A stretch of 64,000 bases of DNA from Spirosoma sp. 48-14 (lineage in GTDB: Bacteria; Bacteroidota; Bacteroidia; Cytophagales; Spirosomataceae): contig NZ_MKUD01000072.1 in assembly GCF_001898575.1 (NCBI RefSeq), positions 76,576 to 140,575 of the forward strand, given 5' to 3'. The position numbers were made by a program, and so were the translations under genes. Within the stretch, counting starts at the first letter, position 1, and every line of letters begins with the position of its first letter. The notes under the pieces were generated by a model. The model had not been told where the DNA came from. It did no database searches and saw nothing but the letters and a program-made list of their open reading frames with translations. Shown here piece by piece: positions 23,495 through 32,530 of this stretch.

Positions 23495-24412
23495 TTATCG
23501 GTTAACCCAGTCAATGTCTTTTTTCAGCCGAGTTAGGGTTTGCTGTTCCGCGCTATCTGGCTCGGGTTGATAATCATAAACCCAATTGGCCTGGGGCGGC
23601 ATACTCATCAGAATCGATTCGGTGCGCCCATTGGTTTCCAGGCCAAATTTTGTTCCCCGGTCCCAGACCAGATTAAACTCAACATACCGCCCCCGACGAA
23701 GCAACTGCCAGTTTTTCTCCCGTTCACCAAAGGGAATACTCCGGTTCTGCGCCATAAAATGCGTATAAATTGGCGCAAAGATATTACCCACATCCTGAAC
23801 GAAGGCAAACAAAGCGGCTTTATGGGCCTCGTCGGAAGGTTTCAGATAATCGAAGAAGATGCCGCCAACACCCCGAGTTTCCTGCCGATGGGGGATGTAA
23901 AAATAAGTATCGGCCCAGGTTTTAAACTGAGCGTAATAAGCAAGATCGTGTCGGTCACAAACCTTTTTTAAGGTATGATGAAACCAGCGGGCATCCTCAT
24001 CAACCACGTAGTGTGGGGTCAGGTCGATACCGCCACCAAACCAGTTTTGGCCGGTACTCATCTCAAAATACCGCACGTTCATATGGATGATGGGCACCAT
24101 CGGGTTGCGAGGATGCAGGACGATGGATACTCCTGTGGCAAAAAAATCGGCCGGCTCTGTCAGATTAAGGGTTTTCAGGGTTGCGGCAGTCGCTTCGCCC
24201 TGTACAGCCGAAAAACCAACACCTCCCTTTTCAATCACATACCCATCACTCAGAACTCGCGAGCGTCCTCCCCCCCCCCCAGGTCGTTCCCAGGCATCTT
24301 CCTGAAATCGGCCCGCCCCGTCAGCCGCTTCCAGCGCTTGACAAATGCGGTCCTGAAGATCCATAAAGAAATAGGTGATCGTTTCTTTTGTAATCGGATT
24401 AGCTGTTATCAT
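23495..24412 (-). CDS. hemF: oxygen-dependent coproporphyrinogen-III oxidase
   Basis: It decarboxylates coproporphyrinogen III to protoporphyrinogen IX in haem synthesis, using O2. The 305-residue protein has the signature RPGGGGGRSRVLSDGYVIEK near the N-terminus, VRYFEMS, FGGGIDLTPHYVVDEDA, and the C-terminal RYVEFNLVWDRGTKFGLETNGR with MSMPPQ. The GGGG signature is encoded by a run of eleven G bases (24270-24280 on the plus strand as C), long enough to slip. The start at 24412 is preferred over an ATG at 24436. Confidence 0.94.
   Translation of the reverse strand: MITANPITKETITYFFMDLQDRICQALEAADGAGRFQEDAWERPGGGGGRSRVLSDGYVIEKGGVGFSAVQGEATAATLKTLNLTEPADFFATGVSIVLHPRNPMVPIIHMNVRYFEMSTGQNWFGGGIDLTPHYVVDEDARWFHHTLKKVCDRHDLAYYAQFKTWADTYFYIPHRQETRGVGGIFFDYLKPSDEAHKAALFAFVQDVGNIFAPIYTHFMAQNRSIPFGEREKNWQLLRRGRYVEFNLVWDRGTKFGLETNGRTESILMSMPPQANWVYDYQPEPDSAEQQTLTRLKKDIDWVNR
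24270..24280 (-). repeat. homopolymeric G11 tract within hemF
   Basis: Eleven consecutive C on the plus strand (G in the hemF mRNA), in the codons for the conserved glycine-rich signature about 45 codons from the start. The length given keeps the gene in frame. Confidence 0.85.
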
Positions 24413-24461
24413 ATTGGCAAAGTTCGCAAAGACCAACGTATAGGTGAATAGGTTGGTTAAA

Positions 24462-25088
24462 TTATTCGCCCAGTTTTAGCACATACCGAACCGGTCTCGA
24501 TTTATCGATGAGTAACACAAACCCTCGTTCAGCCAATTGACGAAGCAATTTACCTGCCCGATAATCCGAAATATTCACAAGTTTAGCGAAACGTTCGGCC
24601 GTTATATGGTCGTTCTTTCGCAAATACTGGTGTAATGTTCGAACAGTCGGCGACTGGAGTAATTCGGCATTAGCAGGTTCTGAACCATAAATCAATTTAT
24701 TGGTTGGAACCGATTTATCTTTTGCCCGTATGTATATGGTTCGTTTTGTTTTATCCTGAATTACATAATGCGGCTTTTCATCGCTTTCCAAAATGGTAAC
24801 GATCAGCACGATACGTCCGTCGGGAGCCAAGGTTTTATAACTAATAGTCAGCGCTGGCTGAATGAGCTGCTCTGTAGCTTCTTCGATAATGGCCACTTCA
24901 CGAAATTCGGATGCGACTCCAATTATTTTTCCATCGTCTGCCACACCAATTAATACTATCCCCCCTGCACTATTCGCAAACGCGGCCAGCGTACGGGCAA
25001 TACGGGCTGCCGACGAGAGCTGTCGTTTGAATTCCAGTCGGCTGTGTTCTCCCTGCCGAATAAGGCCATCAAGTTCATTACGAGTCAT
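24462..25088 (-). CDS. AlbA_2 (Schlafen-like) DNA-binding domain protein
   Basis: A 208-residue protein. Residues 1-120 match the AlbA_2 putative DNA-binding domain (GEHSRLEFKRQLSSAARIAR, then TLAAFANSAGGIVLIGVADDG and a beta-rich part ending TIYIRAKDKSVPTN). The C-terminal 60 residues look like a winged helix (HITAERFAKLVNISDYRAGKLLRQLAERGFV). Such proteins are usually regulators or defence-associated factors, but nothing nearby suggests which. The ATG at 25088 is preferred because the upstream 25 codons look non-coding. Confidence 0.8.
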   Translation of the reverse strand: MTRNELDGLIRQGEHSRLEFKRQLSSAARIARTLAAFANSAGGIVLIGVADDGKIIGVASEFREVAIIEEATEQLIQPALTISYKTLAPDGRIVLIVTILESDEKPHYVIQDKTKRTIYIRAKDKSVPTNKLIYGSEPANAELLQSPTVRTLHQYLRKNDHITAERFAKLVNISDYRAGKLLRQLAERGFVLLIDKSRPVRYVLKLGE

Positions 25089-25247
25089 ACCACAAAAACG
25101 CACGGACCAGCAGGTTGCTTTCTCCGGTACAGGCGTCAACTTAATACATAACTGTCCTTGCAATAGTCAATCAAATACCCAGTAAAAACAAATCGTTTGT
25201 GCTACTTTTTTTTGCCAGATCAAACTTTACCCAGTAAACAATTTTTG

Positions 25248-25306
25248 AGCAAACTATTTACTAAAAAAGCGGACGAACTGTCCGCTTTTTTAGTAAATAG
25301 TTTGCT
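25248..25306. terminator. 27-bp perfect hairpin
   Basis: Arms 25248-25274 and 25280-25306 are perfectly complementary over 27 bases, with loop GAACT. The inner part (AAAAAAGCGGAC/GTCCGCTTTTTT) is a classical bidirectional terminator; the outer 15 bp are extra. It lies 40 bases beyond the stop of the gene at 25347. Confidence 0.85.
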
Positions 25307-25346
25307 CCCTAGGCACCAGGAACTAACTGAAAAATTTCATGATATT

Positions 25347-25829
25347 TTATTCGGCAACTGGACTCTGACGCTTCCGTCCACGAGGTTTTCCAGTGTATTC
25401 TGGCTTAGGGCTTTGATTGGCCAGCTTCAATTCGTAACCAGTCACACCGTCTTCATAATCAAAGGGTTTCACCGTGAATGAATACTTTGTTTCACCATAA
25501 TCGATACCTCCTCTCTGAAGAATAAAAGGCAGGGAAAGGCTATAACTTTTAGCTGCTTTTTCCAGAGTAAACGCTTCTTCGCCTTCACCAGCATCTGGTA
25601 TCAGGAAAAGAGATTTGATTTTACGTTTTCCATCCTGTGTTCCCACTTTGAACCGATTATTCTCGGTATCAATCCCTAATTGAGAAGCCGATTTATTTGG
25701 AAAAACAACCTTACCGGCCGGTGAAATGTACCCCGTAATCGGTGCCGATTTAACAGCACTCTTTTTCTTTGTTTTTTTAGCCTCGCTGTTCTCGTCGAGC
25801 GAGAAGAATCGAATTTGTTTCGCTTTCAT
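25347..25829 (-). CDS. hypothetical basic protein with AT-hook-like tail
   Basis: A 160-residue protein of unknown family. It begins MKAKQIRFFSLDEN, then a K-rich stretch (17-27), a central beta-rich region (GYISPAGKVVFPNKSASQLG, KRKIKSLFLIP, EAFTLEKAAKSYSLSLPFIL), and a C-terminus KPRGRKRQ that resembles an AT-hook core. This could be a small DNA-associated protein. It has its own promoter and an extra-long terminator hairpin, so it is probably a real, expressed gene. Confidence 0.7.
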   Translation of the reverse strand: MKAKQIRFFSLDENSEAKKTKKKSAVKSAPITGYISPAGKVVFPNKSASQLGIDTENNRFKVGTQDGKRKIKSLFLIPDAGEGEEAFTLEKAAKSYSLSLPFILQRGGIDYGETKYSFTVKPFDYEDGVTGYELKLANQSPKPEYTGKPRGRKRQSPVAE

Positions 25830-25866
25830 TCGATAATCTATTTATTGTCTTCGTATTGTTCGTTCG

Positions 25867-25874
25867 CAAATATA
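25867..25874 (-). promoter_or_regulatory. promoter -7 box for the 25347-25829 gene
   Basis: TATATTTG on the minus strand, 38 bases before the ATG; a TTTG lies 22 bases further upstream. Confidence 0.5.
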
Positions 25875-26270
25875 GTGAGTCTGCTTTCGAAAAAACCAAA
25901 TTCATTTCAGAAGAATTTTTATACGAACGCCAAAGCTCAACTTGACGAATCGCTCTACCTTCAAAAAGAGGGTATCAAAATTAATTATTAAAATAAGTAT
26001 ACTCGTAAATATAGACTATGTAGTGAAGGAATCAGTTTTAATCTGCACTCGTTAAAACAGCCTACTATTTATCCAACCTAATGCGCTCACATGGCTTCAT
26101 TTATACCTATCAACGTAACATTTTCGACTTACAATTCGTCAATTTTATCAAACCTAATCAGTAGAATCAATGGCAATCTATCCTAAAATAATTCGTTTCG
26201 AACAATTGTTCCACGAATACAATCTTCTGTGTTGACCAAAAAGTATGTCAGCATAGAATAAAAGATTAAC

Positions 26271-26296
26271 CTATCCCGATTGAAAAATCGGGATAG
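26271..26296. other. hairpin in the gene-free region
   Basis: An 11-bp perfect stem CTATCCCGATT/AATCGGGATAG with loop GAAA. No U-run on either side, so its role is uncertain; it may be a decayed terminator or a dispersed palindrome. Confidence 0.5.
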
Positions 26297-27226
26297 CAAA
26301 CTCACTAATCGCTAAACAACAAAGTTACGACCTTGATTACATGCGAGTCGCCACACTCATTTAGCTGATGGTGTACTATTTCGGCTCTTACAGAAGGCTG
26401 GTCCATGACGTACTTCTGACAACAAGATAGCCTGTTGAAGATCGACTTTATCCTGCTATTTCTGCTTATCATATTAAGCCTTTAGTATCAAGCTATTGAG
26501 TAACCTATACTGGTTTTCCATACGTCTATCGGCGCTACAGCCATTCGGCAGGTGCCAATCGGTAACGGGCGCGCCACCAGTTGCTGCAGCCAACCTGTAA
26601 CCCATAGATTCCCACGGACCGGAATGAGCGTTTCCAGGAGACTCAGATGAGATAAACAACGGGTCAGCCAAGGCGTACAGATAAAATCGGCCAGTGAGAA
26701 AAGAAGCGATTCATACGCTAACCGATTCAGTGGTAACAGATGTACGTCAACCATCGGCAGGATACAGCTTTTAGCAATAGCCCCAAAGGATGAAGCTCTT
26801 GGCTAACTTTACCTAAGTGTCAACACATCCTAAGGTACGGGTTTGATACTGTAAAGGCCATTTTACTGGTTGCACGTGACAGCTTGTCACTGGTTAGTAT
26901 GAATGCCATTCTAAGACAAGAATTACACCAGGCAGGCTTTGGCAACATGCATTACCAGTAAGGCTTTTCCGGTATTCATCGAGCGTATTACGCTAAACTA
27001 ACTTGACAATATCTGATTATTTTTTCCCAATATCCAACGATAAAGCTAGTAGTACCTTGCCCTGCTATAAGTCCACAGCGTGTTTGCGTACTCACCAGCA
27101 GTCATGCAGACTCAGTTGATTTACTGCCTGGAGCCCGACTTTTTTCAAATTGTTGAATTACACGCAATGGCAAAACCGTCCAGTTGCCTCTTGTAAACAA
27201 CTCATAATTGCCAAAAAACCCTAAAA

Positions 27227-27260
27227 CAAAACGACCTCCGCTTTCGCAGAGGCCGTTTTG
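27227..27260 (-). terminator. terminator of the sigma-factor gene
   Basis: A stem CAAAACG-A-CCTC...GAGG-C-CGTTTTG with one internal mismatch, followed on the minus strand by a T-rich run. Confidence 0.75.
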
Positions 27261-27277
27261 CAAAGCAAACAGGAAGT

Positions 27278-28141
27278 TTAGCCCAGGTAGGTTTTCAACG
27301 CCTTCGACCGTGAGGTGTGGCGTAACCGACGAATGGCTTTTTCTTTTATTTGCCGAACCCGCTCACGGGTCAGGTTAAACTTTTCACCAATTTCTTCAAG
27401 CGTCATAGCATGCTCGCCATTTAGCCCAAAATACAACGTAATCACATCAGCTTCCCGTTGTGTCAGTGTCGAGAGGGCACGCTGTACCTCTTTCCGAAGC
27501 GAATCATTGATCAGACCGGAGTCTGGCTTATCTTCACCGTCGTTTTCCAGTACGTCAAGCAGGCTATTTTCCTCACCTTGCACAAACGGCGCATCCATCG
27601 ATACGTGACGACCCGAAATTTTTAACGTGTCAACCACTTCTGCGGCCGAGATTTCCAGCACAGCGGCCAGCTCTTCGGGCGAAGGCTCACGTTCAAACTT
27701 CTGTTCCAGATCGGAGAACGTCTTCGAAATCTTGTTGAGTGAACCAACCCGGTTCAGAGGCAAACGTACGATCCGTGACTGTTCGGCCAATGCCTGTAGG
27801 ATTGACTGACGAATCCACCAAACGGCATACGAAATAAATTTAAATCCGCGGGTTTCATCAAAACGCTGGGCGGCTTTAATTAAACCAAGATTCCCCTCGT
27901 TAATCAAGTCCCCCAGCGAAAGCCCCTGGTTCTGATACTGTTTCGCTACGGATACCACAAAGCGCAGGTTCGCCTTCGTCAATCGTTCGAGCGAGAGTTG
28001 ATCTCCTTCCCGAATTTTTTGGGCCAGGGTTACTTCCTCGTCTGGTGTGAGTAGATCTACCTTACCAATCTCCTGCAAGTACTTGTCTAGCGACTGACTT
28101 TCACGATTGGTAATCTGTTTTGAAATTTTTAGCTGTCTCAT
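27278..28141 (-). CDS. rpoD: primary RNA polymerase sigma factor (RpoD/SigA, short Bacteroidota type)
   Basis: A 287-residue sigma-70 factor. Region 1.2 (SLDKYLQEIGKVDLLTPDEE), region 2 with the -10-reading segment (RFDETRGFKFISYAVWWIRQ), region 3 (LPLNRVGSLNKI) and region 4 (READVITLYFGLNGEHAMTLEEIGEKFNLTRERVRQIKEKAIRRLR, written here as consecutive segments) are all present. Region 1.1 and the non-conserved region are absent, as in the primary sigma factor of Bacteroidota. It should recognise the TTTG/TAnnTTTG promoters seen throughout the window. Confidence 0.93.
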   Translation of the reverse strand: MRQLKISKQITNRESQSLDKYLQEIGKVDLLTPDEEVTLAQKIREGDQLSLERLTKANLRFVVSVAKQYQNQGLSLGDLINEGNLGLIKAAQRFDETRGFKFISYAVWWIRQSILQALAEQSRIVRLPLNRVGSLNKISKTFSDLEQKFEREPSPEELAAVLEISAAEVVDTLKISGRHVSMDAPFVQGEENSLLDVLENDGEDKPDSGLINDSLRKEVQRALSTLTQREADVITLYFGLNGEHAMTLEEIGEKFNLTRERVRQIKEKAIRRLRHTSRSKALKTYLG

Positions 28142-28216
28142 ATTCTGTTTTCCCCGGCAGAGCGACTATATAACGCTTTATTTTGACGTTGAATTACACA
28201 AAAAAGTAACAATGAC

Positions 28217-30343
28217 TTACGCATTTTTGTTCTCTGGCTTGGGCAGTAAAACCTTGCGCGACAACCGATATTTTCCCGTTTTTTTATCAATGTCAATTAA
28301 TTTGACCGTTACTTCTTCCCCTACCTGCAAAACACCGTCCATCGACTCCAGCCGTTCCCACTTAATCTCTGAAATGTGCAATAAGCCATCTTTGCCCGGC
28401 ATGAACTCAATAAAGGCACCGAATGGTTGAATGGTTTTAACTTTACCTACGTAGGTTTCGCCCACTTCCGGTACAGCCACAATTCCTTTCACCCGCGACA
28501 CGGCTTTGTCCATGCTTTCTTTGTTAGTCGCAAAGATGCTGACCCAGCCCGCGTTGTCGTGCTCATCGATATTGACAATGGCCCCCGAATCTTTCTGGAT
28601 ATCCTGAACCACTTTACCGCCGGGCCCGATCACCGCACCGATCTGGTTAGTATCGATTTTGATGACAATAGCGCGTGGTGCATGAGGTTTGAGATCTGGG
28701 CGAACTTCGGCGATGCCTTTCTTCATTTCACCCAGAATATGTAGCCGTCCGGCACGTGCCTGCTCTAGCGCCTGAGCCAGTACTTCGTAAGACAGACCGT
28801 CAACTTTCAGGTCCATCTGACAAGCGACAATACCTTTTTCGGTACCAGTCACTTTAAAGTCCATATCGCCGAGATGGTCTTCATCGCCAAGAATATCCGA
28901 TAATACGGCATATTTCTCACCGTCAGAGATCAGGCCCATAGCGATACCAGCTACAGGTGCCTTGATTTTAACCCCTGCATCCATCAACGCCATCGTACCG
29001 GCGCAAACTGTTGCCATCGACGACGATCCATTCGACTCCAGAATATCCGATACGACCCGGATGGTGTATGGATTTTCTTCGTCGGGAGGCAATACTTTTT
29101 TCAATGAGCGATGAGCCAGGTTACCATGTCCGATTTCACGTCGGCCAGCACCCCGGTTTGGTTTCACTTCGCCCGTTGAGAAACCAGGGAAGTTGTAGTG
29201 CAGCAGGAATTTCTCATAACCCTGGAACAGTGGCTGATCAACAATCTGCTCATCGGTTTTGGTACCTAGCGTAGCCGTTGTGAGCGACTGTGTTTCACCA
29301 CGTGTGAAGAGTGCAGAACCGTGTGGCCCAGGTAACAGACCAGCTTCAGCCGAGATCGGACGAATTTCGTCCAGCTTCCGACCATCCAGACGAACCCGTT
29401 CATCCAGTACCAGTCGGCGGGAGGCTTCCCATTCCAGGTCATGGATATAGGTTTTGATCAGGCTGACGTTAACTTCAGACTCTTCCGGGAACGAAGCAAT
29501 ATATTCATCGCGAATGGCTTTGAATGCTTCCGAACGACCTTTCTTACTTGGATTTTGCTGGCGAGCTACTGCATAGATTTTATCATACGTTGCTGCACGC
29601 ACAGCAACCCGAAGCTCTTCGTCGTGTGTTTCGTGGTTATATTCCCGTTTTACGGTTTTACCAACTTTGGCTTCCAGTTCTTTCTGAGCCTGGCACTGAA
29701 CTTTGATGGCTTCGTGGGCGGCTTTCAACGCTTCCACGACCTCGGCTTCAGAGCATTCGCTCATTTCGCCTTCCACCATACAAATATCTTTCTCCGTAGC
29801 GGCCACAATCAGATCAATCGTAGCCCGGCTTAGATCAGCCGTTTTCGGATTAATCTGATACTTCCCGTCAATTTTTGCGACCCGCACTTCCGAAATCGGG
29901 CCATTAAACGGAATATCCGATACGGCCAGTGCAGAGGAAGCCGCTAAAGCTGCCAGCGCATCCGGCTGTACTTCAGGATCAGCCGAAATCAGGGTGATAA
30001 TCACCTGGGTATCGGCATGGTAATTATCTGGGAAGATAGGCCGCAGAGCTCGGTCGACTAAACGACTGATCAGAATTTCGTAATCGCTCAACCGGCCTTC
30101 ACGACGCTGAAAGCTTCCTGGAATTCGTCCAGCTGAAGCAAATTTCTCCTGATAATCAACAGATAAGGGCAGAAAATCAACGCCTTCTTTGGCTTCTTTA
30201 CTCGATACGACTGTGGCTAACAGCATGGTGTCGCCCAGCCTGACAACCACCGCTCCGTCGGCCTGACGAGCCATTTTGCCGGTTTCGATGGTAATTTCCC
30301 GCCCGTCGGGCAGCGCAACGGATTGCGTGGTAATTTGAAACAT
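28217..30343 (-). CDS. pnp: polyribonucleotide nucleotidyltransferase
   Basis: A phosphorolytic 3'-5' exoribonuclease, a central mRNA-decay enzyme. The 708-residue protein has two RNase-PH-like domains (GRIPGSFQRREGRLSDYEIL; EMKKGIAEVRPDLKPHAPR), a KH domain (IGAVIGPGGKVVQDIQKDSG) and an S1 domain (VGKVKTIQPFGAFIEFMPGK). The frame extends to 30415, but family members start with MFQITT-like residues, so 30343 is used. It lies directly downstream of rpsO in the same direction, a common arrangement. Confidence 0.95.
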   Translation of the reverse strand: MFQITTQSVALPDGREITIETGKMARQADGAVVVRLGDTMLLATVVSSKEAKEGVDFLPLSVDYQEKFASAGRIPGSFQRREGRLSDYEILISRLVDRALRPIFPDNYHADTQVIITLISADPEVQPDALAALAASSALAVSDIPFNGPISEVRVAKIDGKYQINPKTADLSRATIDLIVAATEKDICMVEGEMSECSEAEVVEALKAAHEAIKVQCQAQKELEAKVGKTVKREYNHETHDEELRVAVRAATYDKIYAVARQQNPSKKGRSEAFKAIRDEYIASFPEESEVNVSLIKTYIHDLEWEASRRLVLDERVRLDGRKLDEIRPISAEAGLLPGPHGSALFTRGETQSLTTATLGTKTDEQIVDQPLFQGYEKFLLHYNFPGFSTGEVKPNRGAGRREIGHGNLAHRSLKKVLPPDEENPYTIRVVSDILESNGSSSMATVCAGTMALMDAGVKIKAPVAGIAMGLISDGEKYAVLSDILGDEDHLGDMDFKVTGTEKGIVACQMDLKVDGLSYEVLAQALEQARAGRLHILGEMKKGIAEVRPDLKPHAPRAIVIKIDTNQIGAVIGPGGKVVQDIQKDSGAIVNIDEHDNAGWVSIFATNKESMDKAVSRVKGIVAVPEVGETYVGKVKTIQPFGAFIEFMPGKDGLLHISEIKWERLESMDGVLQVGEEVTVKLIDIDKKTGKYRLSRKVLLPKPENKNA

Positions 30344-30473
30344 ACAACAGATTTTGAATACGTCCTCTACAGCTTTAAACCGCGTGGGATTAATCGTATT
30401 AACGCTAATCCCCAATTTATTTTATTTAATTCCCAAAAATTTCACTCTATTGATGTAGAAACAACAAAAATGA

Positions 30474-30498
30474 GGGAATCTACTATAAGCAGATTCCC
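30474..30498. terminator. terminator between rpsO and pnp
   Basis: An 8-bp stem GGGAATCT/AGATTCCC with a 9-base loop and a T-run on the plus side. On the minus strand it is followed by TTTTTGTTG. It may attenuate read-through from rpsO into pnp. Confidence 0.7.
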
Positions 30499-30518
30499 TT
30501 TTTTTAACCAGAGCGCGA

Positions 30519-30794
30519 CTACTTCCGTAATCCCAGCGCTGCCAGAATAGCCCGGTAACGCATGATGTCTTTTTTCTGGAGGTAATTCAGCAACCGCCGG
30601 CGCTTACCTACTAATTTTAAAAGACCCAGTTGGGTACCATAATCGTGCTTGTGAACTTTCAGGTGCTCAGTTAAATGACTGATCCGATACGTGAACAGCG
30701 CGATCTGGGATTCGGCCGACCCGGTGTCCGTTGCACTTTTGGCATAACCCGAGGTGGAGAAAATCTCCTGCTTTTTTTCGGTCGTTAGATACAT
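30519..30794 (-). CDS. rpsO: 30S ribosomal protein S15
   Basis: A 91-residue protein of the small subunit that binds 16S rRNA at the central domain. The family signature is visible: DTGSAESQIALFTYRISHLTEHLK and LLKLVGKRRRLLNYL. Normal length. It has a TATCTTTG promoter box 42 bases upstream and lies ahead of pnp. Confidence 0.96.
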   Translation of the reverse strand: MYLTTEKKQEIFSTSGYAKSATDTGSAESQIALFTYRISHLTEHLKVHKHDYGTQLGLLKLVGKRRRLLNYLQKKDIMRYRAILAALGLRK

Positions 30795-30835
30795 CTTCAG
30801 ACAGCTAAATGATGAAAAATTTATGAATTCGGGGG

Positions 30836-30843
30836 CAAAGATA
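30836..30843 (-). promoter_or_regulatory. promoter -7 box for rpsO
   Basis: TATCTTTG on the minus strand, matching TAnnTTTG. No exact -33 TTTG. Confidence 0.55.
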
Positions 30844-30910
30844 GCGAAAAAATTCTATAATCGGTTGCCACCAGCCAATTGTTTCTACAATACGTACAGA
30901 ATAATCCAAT

Positions 30911-32425
30911 TTATGACTGGTTGCTTACGGCTACGGATTGCCGATTTCGAAACGTGTCCCATTTTCGTTTCATTTTTTCCCAGGCAATCACATACACATC
31001 TTTATCGAACAGGCGTGAATCATGGCGAGCGCGCTGCATTAGCAATAATCCAATTGGAAACAACACTATATTAGCCATCCAGGCACCTAAAGGAACCCAG
31101 AGAAGCCCATCTTTAGCATATTTATCACCTGCAATGGTTAACACATATAGGAAAATAAAGAAGACGATGGCAATCAGGACGGGCACCCCAAATCCCCCTT
31201 TTTTAATTATGGCTCCCATCGAAGCGCCGATGAGAAACATCACGAAGATCGAAATCGACTGCGTGAATTTGTGGTGCGATTCCAACTGATATTTCCAGAC
31301 ATTCTTCTCTTTTTCAGTCAAATAGGTCACATTAGATGTCGCATAGGACATAATATTCTGAGCTGAGTTGAGGGCGAGCTGTGCTAGCTCTGGCCGGGCA
31401 ATCTGGTATTTCCTTAGCAGGGAATCAACCCATTTCCCATCCATCACCTTTTTTTTGTGTACCGTCCCATCCGACTTAAACTGGTAACTGTAATACTGCC
31501 GGGATGTACTGGCGACGTTCAGACTCGTGTTCGTGTAATCTTTGCGTAGCGAATCGGTCAGGTCCGACAGTTCCTTAAGATTTTTCATGTACTCATGATA
31601 CTCGAACTGGTTTTCGTCGGTCCGTTTTATTCCGAATGACTCTAGGCTGATCACCAGCCGATAATCCTTAAAGCCATTTCGCATGAATTGCCCCCCTCGC
31701 ACCAGCGATCCTCCACTGGCGTAACTCACAGTGCTGTTATCCGAATACTCCTGATAATCGTTGCCATTGAACAGTTCAAAAACGAGGTAAGTACGGTCCT
31801 TATCTGTATACATACGTCCCGAATCAGCCAGAATAATCTCGCGGTTGCCCGATTCCAGCCCACTCATGGGATGTTTATAAATAACTAGTCCTTTTAACAA
31901 ATCGCCATTTTGGCTATCCTTAGCTCCTTTAATCTTATGGTCTACTTTGATGCTATAGCCAGGAAGATCGTTGTAAAATATTCCTTCTTTAAGGTTTAAA
32001 GCGGCTTTTGCTGTTTTAATATCGTACAGCAGACTATAACCTTTCAAGTTTGCCCAGGGCGACACCGAATTATTAAACCAGAATGAAAAAATGCTAATAC
32101 CTATGGCCACGATTAGCAAAGGGCGCATCGCTCTTGTCAGCGAAATACCGGCGCTTTTTAAGGCAGTCAATTCAAAAAACTCTCCCAAGTTGCCAAATGT
32201 CATCAGCGACGAAAGTAACACCGCTAAAGGCAATGCTGTTGGAATTGTCAGCAGCGCAAAGTAGAAAAGCAGCCGTCCAAAGGTAGCCAGGTCAAGGTCT
32301 TTCGATACGAAATCATCAATATAGAACATCAGCAGCCGCATCAGAAAGATAAAGATGACGACGGCCAGGGTCAAAAAAAACGGCCCCCAAAACGAGCCGA
32401 GTATTAGTTTATCAACCTTTTTCAT
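30911..32425 (-). CDS. LptF/LptG-family permease (YjgP/YjgQ)
   Basis: A 504-residue inner-membrane protein of the lipopolysaccharide export ABC system. It has three N-terminal membrane helices (FFLTLAVVIFIFLMRLLMF; LLFYFALLTIPTALPLAVLL; a third near 100-120), a large periplasmic beta-jelly-roll region (about 130-360), and three C-terminal helices (near 385-480). Bacteroidota often have one or two such proteins; I cannot say which subunit (LptF or LptG). No other lpt genes are adjacent. Confidence 0.87.
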   Translation of the reverse strand: MKKVDKLILGSFWGPFFLTLAVVIFIFLMRLLMFYIDDFVSKDLDLATFGRLLFYFALLTIPTALPLAVLLSSLMTFGNLGEFFELTALKSAGISLTRAMRPLLIVAIGISIFSFWFNNSVSPWANLKGYSLLYDIKTAKAALNLKEGIFYNDLPGYSIKVDHKIKGAKDSQNGDLLKGLVIYKHPMSGLESGNREIILADSGRMYTDKDRTYLVFELFNGNDYQEYSDNSTVSYASGGSLVRGGQFMRNGFKDYRLVISLESFGIKRTDENQFEYHEYMKNLKELSDLTDSLRKDYTNTSLNVASTSRQYYSYQFKSDGTVHKKKVMDGKWVDSLLRKYQIARPELAQLALNSAQNIMSYATSNVTYLTEKEKNVWKYQLESHHKFTQSISIFVMFLIGASMGAIIKKGGFGVPVLIAIVFFIFLYVLTIAGDKYAKDGLLWVPLGAWMANIVLFPIGLLLMQRARHDSRLFDKDVYVIAWEKMKRKWDTFRNRQSVAVSNQS

Positions 32426-32428
32426 TCA

Positions 32429-32528
32429 AATGCACAATGAAAAATGGATAATGGATAGCAACTAGACGTATACATACCATACATTCGGAGCCGCCCATGC
32501 AGTTCATTTTCCACTATTCATTAACATA
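32429..32528. repeat. two inverted heptanucleotide-repeat clusters
   Basis: Cluster 1 at 32429-32456: AATGCAC, AATGAAA, AATGGAT, AATGGAT. Cluster 2 at 32501-32528, in opposite orientation: AGTTCAT, TTTCCAC, TATTCAT, TAACATA. The two arms can pair imperfectly around a 44-base centre. They lie between the START-like gene and the permease gene and belong to the same word family as 993-1027. Confidence 0.6.
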
Positions 32529-32530
32529 AT

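Larger units (their letters stand above)
25830..27277. other. 1.4-kb region without a convincing gene
   Basis: It holds the promoter of the 25347-25829 gene, a hairpin at 26271-26296, and the sigma-factor terminator at 27227-27260. On the minus strand at about 26488-26800 an 88-codon frame with further open codons upstream reads protein-like (LLPLNRLAYESLLFSLADFI... and PIGTCRMAVAPID), possibly a decayed gene, but I cannot identify it. The rest shows nothing I recognise. Confidence 0.45.
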
